Shown: positions 44,729-53,862, counted from the stretch's first letter. The stretch is 64,000 bases of DNA from Leclercia adecarboxylata (GCF_006874705.1 NZ_CP035382.1:4588001-4652000); one strand, 5' to 3'. Translations and numbers: made by a program. Notes: generated by a model not told the origin, from the letters alone.

Positions 44729-45685
44729 ATGACGCTCCAGTCGCCTGATTTGATCAGTGAGTTACTGCGCGGAATGCGCCTGTCGGGGGTGAAATACCGC
44801 CGGATTGAGGCCAGCATGCCCTTTGGCGTGGCCTTCAGCGCGGCCGCGGGAAAAGCCCAGTTCCACTTTATCAGCCGCGGTCCGGCGATCTTGCGGATGC
44901 ACAGCGGAGCGCGCTTGGCGCTGAACAGCGGCGACGCGGTGTTTATCCCCAACGGCGATGCTCATGCCCTGCTCTCCGGAGACGACGCGACGGTGACCCC
45001 GGTCTCGGCCTTTCCCAGCGAGCCGATCTGCAACAGCGTCTGCGATATCCGCTGCGAGCCCTGCCCGGACAGCGACAACGTGGTGATATTCAGCGGGTGT
45101 ATGGATTTCGATCTCGGCGGGATGCAGCCGCTGATCAAGGCGATGCCGGAGGTGATGATGGTCAGCCGTTTGATGACCACCTGGCCGGAGATCCATCCTC
45201 TGCTGGAGGCGATGGAGCGCGAGTCGATGACCCGTCAGGTGGGATTTGCCGGGATCCTCGCCCGGCTGGCGGACGTGGTGGCGGCGCTGATTGTGCGCGG
45301 CTGGGTCGAGGCCGGGTGCGGAAAAGCCACCGGCTGGATCCAGGTGCTGCGCGATCCGCGCCTCAGCCGGGCGATCTACGCCATGCACCAGCAGCCGGGA
45401 GTTAACTGGAGCGTGGCGGAGCTGGCAAAAGAGGCAGGAACGTCGCGGTCGGTGTTTGCCGAGCGGTTTCTCTCGGCTACCGGCACGACCCCGGCGAAAT
45501 ACCTGACCGAGCTGCGGATGCGGCTGGCGATCCAGTATATCGGCCAGGAGAATCAGGCGATTGAGACCGTGGCCCTGCGCCTCGGCTACGGCTCGCTGGC
45601 GGCCTTCAGCCGGGCGTTTAAGCGGATTGTCGGCCAGTCGCCGGGGGCATTACGCGAAGCCGGCCAGACCCCACAGGAGATCTGA
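44729..45685 (+). CDS. AraC-family regulator with cupin sensor domain
   Basis: A 318-residue protein: N-terminal cupin-type AraC-binding domain (about 1-180, with FHFISRGPAILRM and LNSGDAVFIPNGDAHALLS), then two helix-turn-helix motifs in 215-315 (WSVAELAKEAGTSRSVFAERF, IETVALRLGYGSLAAFSRAFKR). Members of this subgroup usually control an adjacent divergent MFS exporter, as here. The inducer is unknown. Confidence 0.87.
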   Translation: MTLQSPDLISELLRGMRLSGVKYRRIEASMPFGVAFSAAAGKAQFHFISRGPAILRMHSGARLALNSGDAVFIPNGDAHALLSGDDATVTPVSAFPSEPICNSVCDIRCEPCPDSDNVVIFSGCMDFDLGGMQPLIKAMPEVMMVSRLMTTWPEIHPLLEAMERESMTRQVGFAGILARLADVVAALIVRGWVEAGCGKATGWIQVLRDPRLSRAIYAMHQQPGVNWSVAELAKEAGTSRSVFAERFLSATGTTPAKYLTELRMRLAIQYIGQENQAIETVALRLGYGSLAAFSRAFKRIVGQSPGALREAGQTPQEI

Positions 45686-45701
45686 CCGGTTCGATTAGCG
45701 G

Positions 45702-46451
45702 TTAAAGCCAGCTCTGCTGCGACGGTGTGCCTTCGCTGCGCTCCTCGCGGGGCAGTTCGATGGTGAGCGTGGAAAGATGTTTTGACCACAGATCGGCCAC
45801 CCATTTCACGCCGCGCGCGGTAAAGCGCGCCTGAGACCAGGTGTGCTGGTTTTCGCCCACGCCGCTGTGCAGCGTAAAATAGCCCGCGTCGATATGGTGC
45901 TGCGGCGGCACCAGATTGCCGCCGACGCGCTGCATGATATTGCGCTCCAGCAGGAACTCGCGGAACTGCGGCTCTTTTGCCTTGAGCATCTTACAGAGCT
46001 GACGAAAACCCATCGCCTCTTTCACTCTGACGAACTGGTCAAAAAACACCGCCTTTGGAGCCCAGAGCGCAAGCTGTTCCTCCGCCCGGTGGCATTTTTC
46101 ATACTGCTCGGCCCAGGCGCGTGCCGCCGCCGCCGGGTTGGTAAAGTCCGGGATATTGGCGTTTCTCTCACGCTCCTGCCAGCGATCCAGCATGGCAGCC
46201 GTGAAGCCCGGGGAGATGCGTGAAACCGTCAGCAGGGAGTCGCGTTTGTTCAGCAAAAACTCCTGCCGCGTTTCACCTTCGCGCTCGTACAGACTGGCCG
46301 TTACCGGCTGCGAAAGACGCTGCGCTGTTTCCAGACTCTTCACCATGCGCTTCACCTCGGTATGGGCAATGCCGGTCATTTTTGCGATCTCACGGCTGCT
46401 GATGGTGGCAAGCTGGTTGTTGGACTGGAAATTTTGAACAGGAATTACCAT
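45702..46451 (-). CDS. Orphan phage antirepressor, KilAC-domain type
   Basis: A 249-residue protein like prophage antirepressors (Ant). Residues about 10-100 are a DNA-binding/Rha-like region (ATISSREIAKMTGIAHTEVKRMVKSLE), and 130-225 is a KilAC domain (FFDQFVRVKEAMGFRQLCKMLKAKEPQF, QHHIDAGYFTL, QARFTARGVKWVADLW). Antirepressors bind and disable phage repressors to induce lytic growth. ATG at 46451 with GAGGGG at 8 nt is preferred over the GTG three codons upstream. No other phage gene is adjacent, so it is a domesticated or remnant gene; a LexA box upstream suggests SOS induction. Confidence 0.82.
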   Translation of the reverse strand: MVIPVQNFQSNNQLATISSREIAKMTGIAHTEVKRMVKSLETAQRLSQPVTASLYEREGETRQEFLLNKRDSLLTVSRISPGFTAAMLDRWQERERNANIPDFTNPAAAARAWAEQYEKCHRAEEQLALWAPKAVFFDQFVRVKEAMGFRQLCKMLKAKEPQFREFLLERNIMQRVGGNLVPPQHHIDAGYFTLHSGVGENQHTWSQARFTARGVKWVADLWSKHLSTLTIELPREERSEGTPSQQSWL

Positions 46452-46510
46452 AGGTTTCACCCCTCACTCATACATTACTCGGGTAATTTGCTCTAATAGT
46501 ATACAAATAC

Positions 46511-46526
46511 CTGTTCAAATATCCAG
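46511..46526. promoter_or_regulatory. Candidate LexA (SOS) box upstream of the antirepressor
   Basis: CTGTTCAAATATCCAG fits CTGT-N8-ACAG with a single mismatch and an AT-rich core. It lies 60-75 bp before the antirepressor ATG and just upstream of a TATACT -10 box on the minus strand (46504-46499), so LexA bound here would block the promoter. Confidence 0.6.
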
Positions 46527-46579
46527 TATAATTTTTAAGCGTATCCCCGCAAAAGCAGGCCACGCCTAAGTTCCGGTAA

Positions 46580-47416
46580 TCAGGACGGTTTTGGCTGCGT
46601 CGACAGACTTTCCAGCTCCCGCGCATCATGGCTACAGAAAAAAGTGATGTCGTGGGCATGGGTGCAGGAGAGCTCGCGCAGCCGCTGCTGGTTGCGCCGC
46701 CGGGCATCGTTGTCCATTGCCATCATCCACTGGTAAAAGCGCAGCCCGGGGGTACAGTGGCGCTGCGGCTGGCGCATCTCATCCCGGTAAAACCAGGCAT
46801 CGCCGCCGTGGAGCAGCCACCCCTGCGGCTGCTGGATGGCAATCCCGGCGTGCCCCGGCGTGTGCCCGGCCAGCGGTACCAGCAGGATCTCCGGCGGCAG
46901 TCCGTTCAGGGCCGTTACCGCGTCGAAGCCAAACCAGCGCTCGCCCTGCACCTGATAGCCCTCCCAGCCAGAGGTGGCACTCCACTGCCCGGGGCGATAG
47001 CGCTCCCGCTGCAGCCAGCTGTGGCGCTGCTGCGCGGTGTCGATCTCCTGCTGCATTAAGTGGATGCGCGCGTGGGGGAAATCGGTCAGCCCGCCCGCAT
47101 GATCGAAATCCAGGTGCGTCAGAATAATATGGCGGACGTCCGCCACGCTGAAGCCCAGCGCCTCGACCCGGGCGCGGGCCGTGAGCGACTCCCGGCGCTG
47201 GATGTTATTCAGCACCCGGAAAAAGCCAGACAGCCGGGAGGGCTCGCGCACGTCCCCCTGGCCGAAGCCGGTATCCACCAGCACCAGCCCGTCGCGCTCG
47301 GTTTCGATCAGCAGGCAGTGGCAGACCAGGTGCGCATGCAGCCCCTTGCTGAAACCGTCGTAAAACGCGCCGCCCAGCGGGCACATGCACCCGCAGTTAA
47401 GGTGATGGATCTTCAT
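46580..47416 (-). CDS. Metallo-beta-lactamase-fold hydrolase
   Basis: A 278-residue MBL-fold protein. The zinc-binding motif HLDFDHAGG lies near residue 100-108, a further ligand in VPLAGHTPGHAG and the bridging Asp in LLHGGDAWF. The N-terminus KIHHLNCGCMCPLGG is Cys-rich. Related proteins are lactonases or glyoxalase-like hydrolases, but the substrate cannot be inferred. AGGAGG precedes the ATG. It lies 12 nt after the next upstream gene (DUF1264 lipoprotein), so the two may be cotranscribed. Confidence 0.83.
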   Translation of the reverse strand: MKIHHLNCGCMCPLGGAFYDGFSKGLHAHLVCHCLLIETERDGLVLVDTGFGQGDVREPSRLSGFFRVLNNIQRRESLTARARVEALGFSVADVRHIILTHLDFDHAGGLTDFPHARIHLMQQEIDTAQQRHSWLQRERYRPGQWSATSGWEGYQVQGERWFGFDAVTALNGLPPEILLVPLAGHTPGHAGIAIQQPQGWLLHGGDAWFYRDEMRQPQRHCTPGLRFYQWMMAMDNDARRRNQQRLRELSCTHAHDITFFCSHDARELESLSTQPKPS

Positions 47417-47428
47417 ATCGCCTCCTCA

Positions 47429-48226
47429 TCAACGTGATTGCGTCTGCTGACTCTGTTCGGACGTGCCAAAATGCGTAGTGTCGCCGTGACCGTGTTCACC
47501 GCTGCCCTGCACGCGCCGGAGCTGGATGACCTCGCCCTGCTGCCAGGCATTGGCGCCTGTCGCCACCGGGTGGGCAACGATATCGGCACGCTGGCGTTTA
47601 ATCTCCTGCGTATCGATCCCCAGACGCCGATCGCGATCCGCCAGCAGCGCCGGGTCGAGCTGCCCTTCCCCGGTAAAGCCCATCATCAGGGCCGGGATGC
47701 CGAGCGGCAGGGTTTTGTCGCGATCCGTATGCCAGGTGTGCCAGGTTTTGCCGTAGGTGTTGACGATTTTGCTCATCAGCGCCTTGTCCGCCACCGCCGG
47801 CAGGCCGGGGGCCACCAGGCTGCCTGATTTCACTTCGTACTGATGGCTGTGCCAGAGCTTTTTCTCCTCCGGCGGCAGGGTATTAAACAGGCGCTCGCTG
47901 ATGATGTACTCGACGCCCATCAACCGGGCATCCTTCGTATTACCGTCATAAATAACCGCCTGCATCACGTCTTCATTGAGCACCGTCACGTAGTGATGGG
48001 CCTCCATCTGTCCGTTTTTATCCCCGCTGTAAAAATGAAAGCCGTCGAGATACGCGCTGATGGCCTCCACCGGCGGGCGGGACTGAATCACCTGGGCGCC
48101 CGTTTCCAGGGTGCGCATTTTGGCGGAGGTGCTTTCACCGGGGATGGGGGCCTGCGGCGGTGAGTTGTTTGCCCCGCAGCCGACAAGAAGCAGGATGGCT
48201 GGAACGATCAAAGGTAAAGATTTCAT
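47429..48226 (-). CDS. DUF1264 (OBAP-like) lipoprotein
   Basis: A 265-residue protein with a lipoprotein signal peptide (MKSLPLIVPAILLLVGC, lipid Cys at residue 17) followed by a DUF1264/oil-body-associated-protein-like domain (AYLDGFHFYSGDKNGQMEAHHYVTVLN, MGVEYIISERLFNTLPPEEKKLWHSH). The domain's role is unknown. The second residue after the Cys is Ala-Asn rather than Asp, so outer-membrane sorting is likely. ATG at 48226 has GGGAG 6 nt upstream. A cluster of His, Ser and Gln ends the protein. Confidence 0.75.
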   Translation of the reverse strand: MKSLPLIVPAILLLVGCGANNSPPQAPIPGESTSAKMRTLETGAQVIQSRPPVEAISAYLDGFHFYSGDKNGQMEAHHYVTVLNEDVMQAVIYDGNTKDARLMGVEYIISERLFNTLPPEEKKLWHSHQYEVKSGSLVAPGLPAVADKALMSKIVNTYGKTWHTWHTDRDKTLPLGIPALMMGFTGEGQLDPALLADRDRRLGIDTQEIKRQRADIVAHPVATGANAWQQGEVIQLRRVQGSGEHGHGDTTHFGTSEQSQQTQSR

Positions 48227-48454
48227 TGGCACTCCCTTTCACTTAGCCTGGTTATGAAGGTAGTGCAGATGTGGGGATTGTTCCGGCATATATGTGAAAA
48301 AACAGCGGCTTCGCTCCGATCCATCCGCAACGGTAAATTGTCTGGATATGCGCAAAATGCGCTATCCGACACGCGAAATGGCTAAGATTCGTCTAAGGTT
48401 TTCAGGTGATTGATGACAGCGGCCACGCTGCCCAGCGAACTTAGGAGAACAACC

Positions 48455-50233
48455 ATGATGAGACCTCAACGCCCCGCCACACTGCGGCTGGCGATTGGCG
48501 GCATCCTGCTTGGGATCACCGCCTTCAGCTATGCGGACGACTCGTCCAGCGCCCAGAAACAACCCCCGGACATTTTGTTCGGGCCGCTGTTTAACGACGT
48601 GCAAAGCGCCAAACTCTTCCCCGACCAGAAAACCTTTGCCGATGCCGTACCGAAAAACGATCCCCAGGCGATCCTTGCCGATTACCACATGCAGCGCAAA
48701 CAGTCCGGCTTCGACCTGCGTCACTTTGTTGACATGAACTTTACCCTGCCGACGGAAAAGGAAAAGTACGTTCCGCCTGCCGGACAGAGCCTGCGCGCGC
48801 ATATCGACGGCCTGTGGCCGGTGCTGACGCGCACCACCTCCAGCGCCGGGAAGTGGGATTCGCTGCTGCCGCTGCCGAAACCTTACGTGGTGCCGGGCGG
48901 GCGTTTCCGCGAGATCTACTACTGGGACAGCTACTTCACCATGCTGGGTCTGGCCGAGAGCGGCCACTGGGACAAAGTCGCCGATATGGTGGCGAACTTC
49001 GCTTATGAGCTGGACAGCTGGGGCCATATCCCCAACGGCAACCGCAGTTACTACCTGAGCCGCTCACAGCCGCCGTTCTTCTCCCTGATGGTCGAGCTGC
49101 TGGCGACCCACGACAGCGAGGCGCTGAAGAAATACCGTCCGCAGATGGAAAAAGAGTACGCCTACTGGATGGAAGGGGTGGATGCCCTCCAGCCGGGCCA
49201 GGCCAGCCAGCGGGTGGTGAAGCTGGACGATGGTGCCGTGCTGAACCGCTACTGGGACAATCGCGATACCCCACGCCCGGAATCCTGGCTGGATGATATC
49301 AACACGGCGAAAAAATACCCCAACCGCCCGGCGACCGAGATCTACCGCGATCTGCGTTCCGCCGCCGCCTCCGGCTGGGACTTTAGCTCACGCTGGATGG
49401 ACGATCCGCAGCAGCTGGGGACGATCCGCACCACCAGCATCGTGCCGGTGGATCTGAATGCCCTGATGTTCAAGATGGAAAAACTGCTGGCGAAGGCCAG
49501 TCAGGACGGCGGGGACAGCGCGGCGGCCAGCCGTTACGAGGGTCTGGCAGCCGATCGCCAGAAAGCGATGGAGCGCTATCTTTGGAACGACAAACAGGGC
49601 TGGTATGCGGATTACGATCTGAAAACCAAACAGGTGCGCGATCAGCTGACCGCCGCGGCGCTGTTCCCGCTGTATGTGCAGGCGGCCTCGCAGGAGCGTG
49701 CGGACAAAACGGCCACGGCCGCCGAGGCCCAGCTGCTGAAAGCCGGCGGGATTGCGACGACCAACGTCAACAGCGGCCAGCAGTGGGATGCGCCAAACGG
49801 CTGGGCACCGCTGCAGTGGGTCGCCACCGAAGGCCTGCAGAACTACGGGCATAAAAAAGTGGCGATGGACGTTACCTGGCGCTTCCTTACCAACGTCCAG
49901 CACACCTACGATCGCGAGCAGAAGCTGGTGGAGAAATATGATGTGTCCACCACCGGCACGGGCGGCGGTGGCGGCGAATATCCGTTGCAGGACGGCTTTG
50001 GCTGGACCAACGGCGTAACGCTGAAGATGCTGGATCTGGTTTGCCCGCAGGCCAACCCTTGCGACAAACTGCCAGCCCAGCAGCCTGCGGCTAATGCTGC
50101 GGCCACCAGCAATCAACCGGCGGTAACAACGCCACCAGCCGCGAGTAACCCACCGGCGGCCAGCGCCCCGTCCACCTCACAGCCAGCCGCGAATGATGAA
50201 TCGGCACAAACGCAGAAGAGTGTCGGGCAGTAA
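48455..50233 (+). CDS. treA: Periplasmic trehalase
   Basis: TreA hydrolyses trehalose to two glucose in the periplasm. The 592-residue product has a Sec signal peptide ending near FSYA-DD, then a GH37 domain with both trehalase signatures ([16 protein letters not shown] and [10 protein letters not shown]) and the Gly-rich [20 protein letters not shown]. Start ATG 48455 has AGGAG upstream; the open frame reaches 45 bases further. The C-terminal tail (last 60 or so residues) is an Ala/Pro/Ser/Gln-rich low-complexity extension, longer than in E. coli (565 aa). It marks the return of the conserved enteric gene order. Confidence 0.95.
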   Translation: MMRPQRPATLRLAIGGILLGITAFSYADDSSSAQKQPPDILFGPLFNDVQSAKLFPDQKTFADAVPKNDPQAILADYHMQRKQSGFDLRHFVDMNFTLPTEKEKYVPPAGQSLRAHIDGLWPVLTRTTSSAGKWDSLLPLPKPYVVPGGRFREIYYWDSYFTMLGLAESGHWDKVADMVANFAYELDSWGHIPNGNRSYYLSRSQPPFFSLMVELLATHDSEALKKYRPQMEKEYAYWMEGVDALQPGQASQRVVKLDDGAVLNRYWDNRDTPRPESWLDDINTAKKYPNRPATEIYRDLRSAAASGWDFSSRWMDDPQQLGTIRTTSIVPVDLNALMFKMEKLLAKASQDGGDSAAASRYEGLAADRQKAMERYLWNDKQGWYADYDLKTKQVRDQLTAAALFPLYVQAASQERADKTATAAEAQLLKAGGIATTNVNSGQQWDAPNGWAPLQWVATEGLQNYGHKKVAMDVTWRFLTNVQHTYDREQKLVEKYDVSTTGTGGGGGEYPLQDGFGWTNGVTLKMLDLVCPQANPCDKLPAQQPAANAAATSNQPAVTTPPAASNPPAASAPSTSQPAANDESAQTQKSVGQ

Positions 50234-50239
50234 GGTGTC

Positions 50240-50900
50240 GTAGGCCGGGTAAGGCGTAGCCGCCACCCGGCGATGTGGCCCCGGTGCGGCCTGCTGTCCG
50301 GCGGCGCTACGCTTGCAGGGCCTACAAGGACAAAGACAGGACGTAGGCCGGGTAAGGCGCAGCCGCCACCCGGCGATGTGGCCCCGGTGCGGCCTGCTGC
50401 CCGGCGGCGCTACGCTTGCAGGGCCTACAAGGTCAAAGGCAGGACGTAGGCCGGGTAAGGCGTAGCCGCCACCCGGCGATGTAGCCCCGGTGCGGCCTGC
50501 TGCCCGGCGGCGCTACGCTTGCAGGGCCTACAAGGTCAAAGGCAGGGCGTAGGCCGGGTAAGGCGCAGCCGCCACCCGGCAGTGTGGCCCCAGTGCGGCC
50601 TGCTGCCCGGCGGCGCTACGCTTGCAGGGCCTACAAGGTCAAAGGCAGGGCGTAGGCCGGGTAAGGCGCAGCCGCCACCCGGCGATGTGGCCCCGGTGCG
50701 GCCTGCTGCCCGGCGGCGCTACGCTTGCAGGGCCTACAAGGTCAAAGGCAGAGCGTAGGCCGGGTAAGGCGCAGCCGCCACCCGGCGATGTAGCCCCGGT
50801 GCGGCCTGCTGCCCGGCGGCGCTACGCTTGCAGGGCCTACAAGTTCAAAGGCAGGACGTAGGCCGGGTAAGGCGTAGCCGCCACCCGGCGATGTTGCAGG
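50240..50900. repeat. Tandem REP/BIME array, 103-bp period, seven copies
   Basis: GTAGGCCGGGTAAGGCG starts at 50240, 50343, 50446, 50549, 50652, 50755 and 50858, exactly 103 bp apart. Each unit has a direct REP, a 20-bp spacer (CGATGTGGCCCCGGTGCGGC-like), an inverted REP (CCCGGCGGCGCTACGCTTGC) and a second spacer (AAGGTCAAAGGCAG-like). The seventh copy is only the first REP. Units differ at just a few bases. This is a large BIME-2-like array, with possible IHF/gyrase/Pol I interaction by analogy. The 717 bases between treA and ymgE hold nothing else apart from the ymgE terminator. Confidence 0.95.
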
Positions 50901-50911
50901 GAAAACCGCAC

Positions 50912-50943
50912 AAAAAAACGGCTCTTACAAAAGAGCCGTTTTT
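50912..50943 (-). terminator. Terminator of ymgE
   Basis: Stem CGGCTCTT-ACAA-AAGAGCCG with A-run on one side and T-run on the other. It works in either direction and lies just past the ymgE stop. Confidence 0.88.
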
Positions 50944-50950
50944 ACGTGTG

Positions 50951-51205
50951 TCAGGCGCGTCGTACCATCCTGTAAACCAGTAGCACGAGAATAGCGCCCA
51001 CCACGGCGACCAGAAAACTTTGCAGGTTAAATCCGGATACATTGCCGCCGATGCCAAACATCGTTGCCAGCCAGCCGCCGACAACCGCACCTACGACCCC
51101 AAGGATACAGGTCACAATAAAACCGCCACCATCCCGTCCCGGCATGATGAATTTTGCGATAACACCAGCAATCAGACCAAATACAATCCAGGCGATAATA
51201 CCCAT
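50951..51205 (-). CDS. ymgE: GlsB/YeaQ/YmgE-family small membrane protein
   Basis: An 84-residue protein with three hydrophobic segments and the family sequence GLIAGVIAKFIMPGRDGGGF and LGVVGAVVGGWLAT. It matches E. coli YmgE in length and position. The family is called transglycosylase-associated, but its function is unknown; expression is stress-related in relatives. ATG at 51205 with GAGGG is used; the longer open frame upstream is not conserved. Confidence 0.92.
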   Translation of the reverse strand: MGIIAWIVFGLIAGVIAKFIMPGRDGGGFIVTCILGVVGAVVGGWLATMFGIGGNVSGFNLQSFLVAVVGAILVLLVYRMVRRA

Positions 51206-51347
51206 AGTGATGCCCTCTTGCAGAGTTAAGCTTGCGCAGAACACCCGCCCGCGCAAGTCATATAAGTATAGGCAATAGCCGGAAAACCATATTGAGGACA
51301 CTGACTTAATTGCGGCTGTGGCGAAAAAAAATAATTGCTGGTTTGTA

Positions 51348-51374
51348 TTAAGTTCCGCCGTTGCCTGCCGATAA
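51348..51374 (+). promoter_or_regulatory. FliA (sigma-28) flagellar class 3 promoter of ycgR
   Basis: TTAAGTTC-N11-GCCGATAA (51348-51355 and 51367-51374) against the consensus TAAAGTTT-N11-GCCGATAA: the -10 is perfect and the -35 has two mismatches, with the exact 11-bp spacer. It lies 40 bp before the ycgR start. E. coli ycgR belongs to the FlhDC/FliA regulon. Confidence 0.9.
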
Positions 51375-51413
51375 CGCAACCACAGACTGTCATTTATCGA
51401 GGAGCCCTGGGGC

Positions 51414-52145
51414 GTGAGTAATTACAGTGAGCAGTTCCTGAAAACTAATCCGCTGGCTGTATTAGGGGTATTACGCGATCTGCAAAAACAGAATGTTCCC
51501 GTGCGTATCAGCTGGGGGAACAACCAGTTCATCAGCAAAATTCTGGATGCAACGCCAGAGCGGCTGGTAATGGATTTAGGCAGCCAGGAGTACGAAAACC
51601 GTGCGGTGCTGCGCGCAGAAACCATCACCGTGGCCGCCGACACCCAGGGGGCGAAAGTGGAGTTCGAGCTGCCGCGGCTGGAACAGGGAACCTGGCAGGG
51701 GCTGCCCGCCTTTATCACCTCGCTGCCGGCATCGGTATGGTGTATCCAGCGACGGGAATATTTCCGCATCAATGCTCCGCTGCATCCGGCCTACTTCTGT
51801 AAAGCCAAAATGCCGGACAAGAGCGTGATCCGTTTTCGCCTGCACGATCTCTCCCTGGGCGGCATGGGGGCATTGATGGATAGCGCTAAACCCGACGCTC
51901 TGGTCGAAGGGATGCGCTTTTCGCAAATCGAACTGGATATGGGCGGTTGGGGTCGCTTCTTCTTCGATGCGCAGCTGATCACGGTGAGCGAACGTAAAGT
52001 GGTGGACAGCAAAAACGAAACCATCACCACGCCGCGTCTGAGCTTCCGTTTTCTCAATGTCGGGCCAGGCCCGGAGCGGGAACTGCAGCGGATTATCTAC
52101 TCGCTGGAGCGTGAAGCGCGGGAGCGCGCCAACAAGGTGCGTTAA
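51414..52145 (+). CDS. ycgR: Cyclic-di-GMP-responsive flagellar brake protein YcgR
   Basis: YcgR binds c-di-GMP and then acts on the flagellar motor to slow rotation. The 243-residue protein has the N-terminal PilZN/YcgR domain (1-105) and a C-terminal PilZ domain (about 110-235) with the c-di-GMP motifs RREYFRI (RxxxR type) and DLSLGGMG (D/NxSxxG). Start is GTG 51414, as in E. coli, with GGAG upstream. A FliA promoter lies directly upstream. Convergent with emtA; a GC-rich hairpin lies between. Confidence 0.95.
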   Translation: MSNYSEQFLKTNPLAVLGVLRDLQKQNVPVRISWGNNQFISKILDATPERLVMDLGSQEYENRAVLRAETITVAADTQGAKVEFELPRLEQGTWQGLPAFITSLPASVWCIQRREYFRINAPLHPAYFCKAKMPDKSVIRFRLHDLSLGGMGALMDSAKPDALVEGMRFSQIELDMGGWGRFFFDAQLITVSERKVVDSKNETITTPRLSFRFLNVGPGPERELQRIIYSLEREARERANKVR

Positions 52146-52149
52146 TCGC

Positions 52150-52174
52150 GGCCGGGCAGCACGTGGCGGCCCGG
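52150..52174. terminator. GC-rich hairpin between ycgR and emtA
   Basis: GCCGGGC and GCCCGGC arms separated by 11 bases between convergent genes. No T-run, so termination strength is doubtful. Confidence 0.4.
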
Positions 52175-52181
52175 CAACGGA

Positions 52182-52793
52182 TTACATGGCGTCCATCGCC
52201 TTCTGCACTTTCCAGATATAGCGCGGCGCCTGCGGAGCGGGGTGATTGTTGACAACGTGCTCAAAGAACTCGTCTTTGTCCAGGTCGTTGATCTCGGCAA
52301 TCGCCTTTTTGCGATCCGAGGAGAAGGTGCGCAGCAGCGCGCCTGCCCCGTTAACGTAGGAAACCACCAGCGCATACTGCATCACTTCCGGGTCCTCAAT
52401 TCCCTGCAGGATCCCGTGCTCCAGAATGCTCAGATAGGCAGTACCCATCGAAATATTGCGCTCCGGGTTCTTCAGCTCGCTGGTGGATGGCTGTCCGCTC
52501 CAGCCCATATGGCGGTAGACTTCCCGCCCGGCGGTGGAGGCTTTCAGCTGCATCAGGCCCACCGCGTTCGATTTACTGACCAGATTCGGGTTCCCGCCCG
52601 ACTCAACCGCAATGATGGCGGTCACCAGACGCGGGCTGACGCCCCAGGCAGCACCGGCTTTTTCAGTGATCGGCATCCACTGCATCGCCCGTTTCACCGG
52701 GACTTCCGGGTTCCATTCCTGTTTTTTGTAATCCTGCTTTGAACTACAGCCTGCAAGCAACACAATCAAAAAAGCAAACCATCTCAATTTCAC
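52182..52793 (-). CDS. emtA: Endo-type membrane-bound lytic murein transglycosylase A
   Basis: EmtA (MltE) is an outer-membrane lipoprotein that cleaves the MurNAc-GlcNAc bond inside glycan strands. The 203-residue protein has a lipobox LLAGC (Cys at about 16), the catalytic Glu in [11 protein letters not shown], and the SLT motifs GLMQLKAS and [17 protein letters not shown]. Start is GTG 52793 as in E. coli (same length), with AAGGA upstream; the open frame starts seven codons earlier but lacks a ribosome site. It is divergent from ldcA, another murein gene. Confidence 0.95.
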   Translation of the reverse strand: MKLRWFAFLIVLLAGCSSKQDYKKQEWNPEVPVKRAMQWMPITEKAGAAWGVSPRLVTAIIAVESGGNPNLVSKSNAVGLMQLKASTAGREVYRHMGWSGQPSTSELKNPERNISMGTAYLSILEHGILQGIEDPEVMQYALVVSYVNGAGALLRTFSSDRKKAIAEINDLDKDEFFEHVVNNHPAPQAPRYIWKVQKAMDAM

Positions 52794-52906
52794 GTCATCT
52801 GTCCTTATGGTCATTCATCGCTGTTACCCTATCCTCCGCTTGATGAAGGACGCGCTCAGGCGGCATGATATATACATTTAGATTTATAAGTCAGCAAGGA
52901 AATGCC

Positions 52907-53821
52907 ATGTCTCAGTTTCATCTCATCGCACCATCAGGTTACTGCATTAATCAGGAAGCGGCCCACCGGGGCGTTGCGCGTTTACTGGACGACGGGCATC
53001 AGGTGCAAAATCAGATAATTATACCCCGCCGTCAGCAGCGATTTGCCGGAACCGAGGCGCAGCGCCTGAGCGACATAAACGCCCTCGCTCGCCTGCCGGG
53101 TGCCAACCAGATTGTACTGGCGGTGCGCGGGGGGTACGGCGCCAGCCGCTTGCTGGAGCAGATCGACTGGCAGGGGCTGGCCGAACGCCAGCAGCAGGAC
53201 CCGCTGCTGATTTGCGGCCACAGCGATTTCACCGTCATCCAGCTCGGCCTGCTGGCGTTGCATAACGTCATCACCTTCAGCGGCCCGATGCTGGCGGGCA
53301 ACTTTGGCGCACCGGAGCTGAACGCTTTTACCCTGGATCACTTCTGGCGCGCGCTGCAAAACAGCACTTATTCCGTGGAGTGGCAGGGCGAGGGCCCGGC
53401 GTGTGAACGCGCAGGCCAGCTGTGGGGCGGCAATCTGGCGATGGTCGTGTCGCTGATCGGCACCCGCTGGCTGCCCGCCATTGAGAACGGCATTCTGGTG
53501 CTGGAAGATATCAACGAGCACCCGTTCCGCGTTGAGCGCATGCTGCTGCAGCTGCATCACGCGGGCATTCTCGACCGTCAGCAGGCGATTGTGCTCGGCA
53601 GTTTTAGCGGCGCGACTGCCAATGATTACGATGCCGGCTACGATCTGGCGACCATGATCGATTATCTGCGCGCCCGGGTGTCGGTGCCGATTATCAGCGG
53701 GCTCGATTTCGGCCACGAACAGAAGACCGTCACTCTGCCGCTGGGTGCGCAGGCTACGCTTGTTCATGCCGCAGGTAAGACCTGTTTAACCCTGAGCGGA
53801 CATCCGGTGATTAAGGCATAA
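52907..53821 (+). CDS. ldcA: Murein tetrapeptide carboxypeptidase (LD-carboxypeptidase)
   Basis: LdcA removes the terminal D-Ala from murein tetrapeptides in the cytoplasm during peptidoglycan recycling. The 304-residue S66-family peptidase has GGYGASRLL, the nucleophile in CGHSDFT, the acid in LVLEDINEHPFR and the His in ISGLDFGHE. ATG at 52907 with AAGGA gives the E. coli length; the open frame upstream (52865) is a non-conserved extension. Confidence 0.95.
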   Translation: MSQFHLIAPSGYCINQEAAHRGVARLLDDGHQVQNQIIIPRRQQRFAGTEAQRLSDINALARLPGANQIVLAVRGGYGASRLLEQIDWQGLAERQQQDPLLICGHSDFTVIQLGLLALHNVITFSGPMLAGNFGAPELNAFTLDHFWRALQNSTYSVEWQGEGPACERAGQLWGGNLAMVVSLIGTRWLPAIENGILVLEDINEHPFRVERMLLQLHHAGILDRQQAIVLGSFSGATANDYDAGYDLATMIDYLRARVSVPIISGLDFGHEQKTVTLPLGAQATLVHAAGKTCLTLSGHPVIKA

Positions 53822-53826
53822 AAAAA

Positions 53827-53862
53827 GCCCCTTAAGCGCCGGATTAGCACGCTGTAAGGGGC
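53827..53862. terminator. Hairpin after ldcA
   Basis: GCCCCTTA and TAAGGGGC arms (8 bp, perfect) around a partly paired loop. The T-run exists only on the minus strand, so it might be a stability element rather than a strong ldcA terminator. Confidence 0.45.

Noticed and set aside
46468..46707. 79-codon minus-strand ORF between the antirepressor and MBL genes
   Set aside because: It overlaps the MBL-fold gene and the LexA-box promoter region and shows no protein character.
50519..50861. Two 79-codon ORFs with repeated protein sequence
   Set aside because: They are open frames created by the REP array and have no ribosome sites.
50240..50900. CRISPR array
   Set aside because: The period is regular, but the sequence between the repeated parts is the same in every unit; there are no unique spacers and no cas genes. 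The units are REP pairs.
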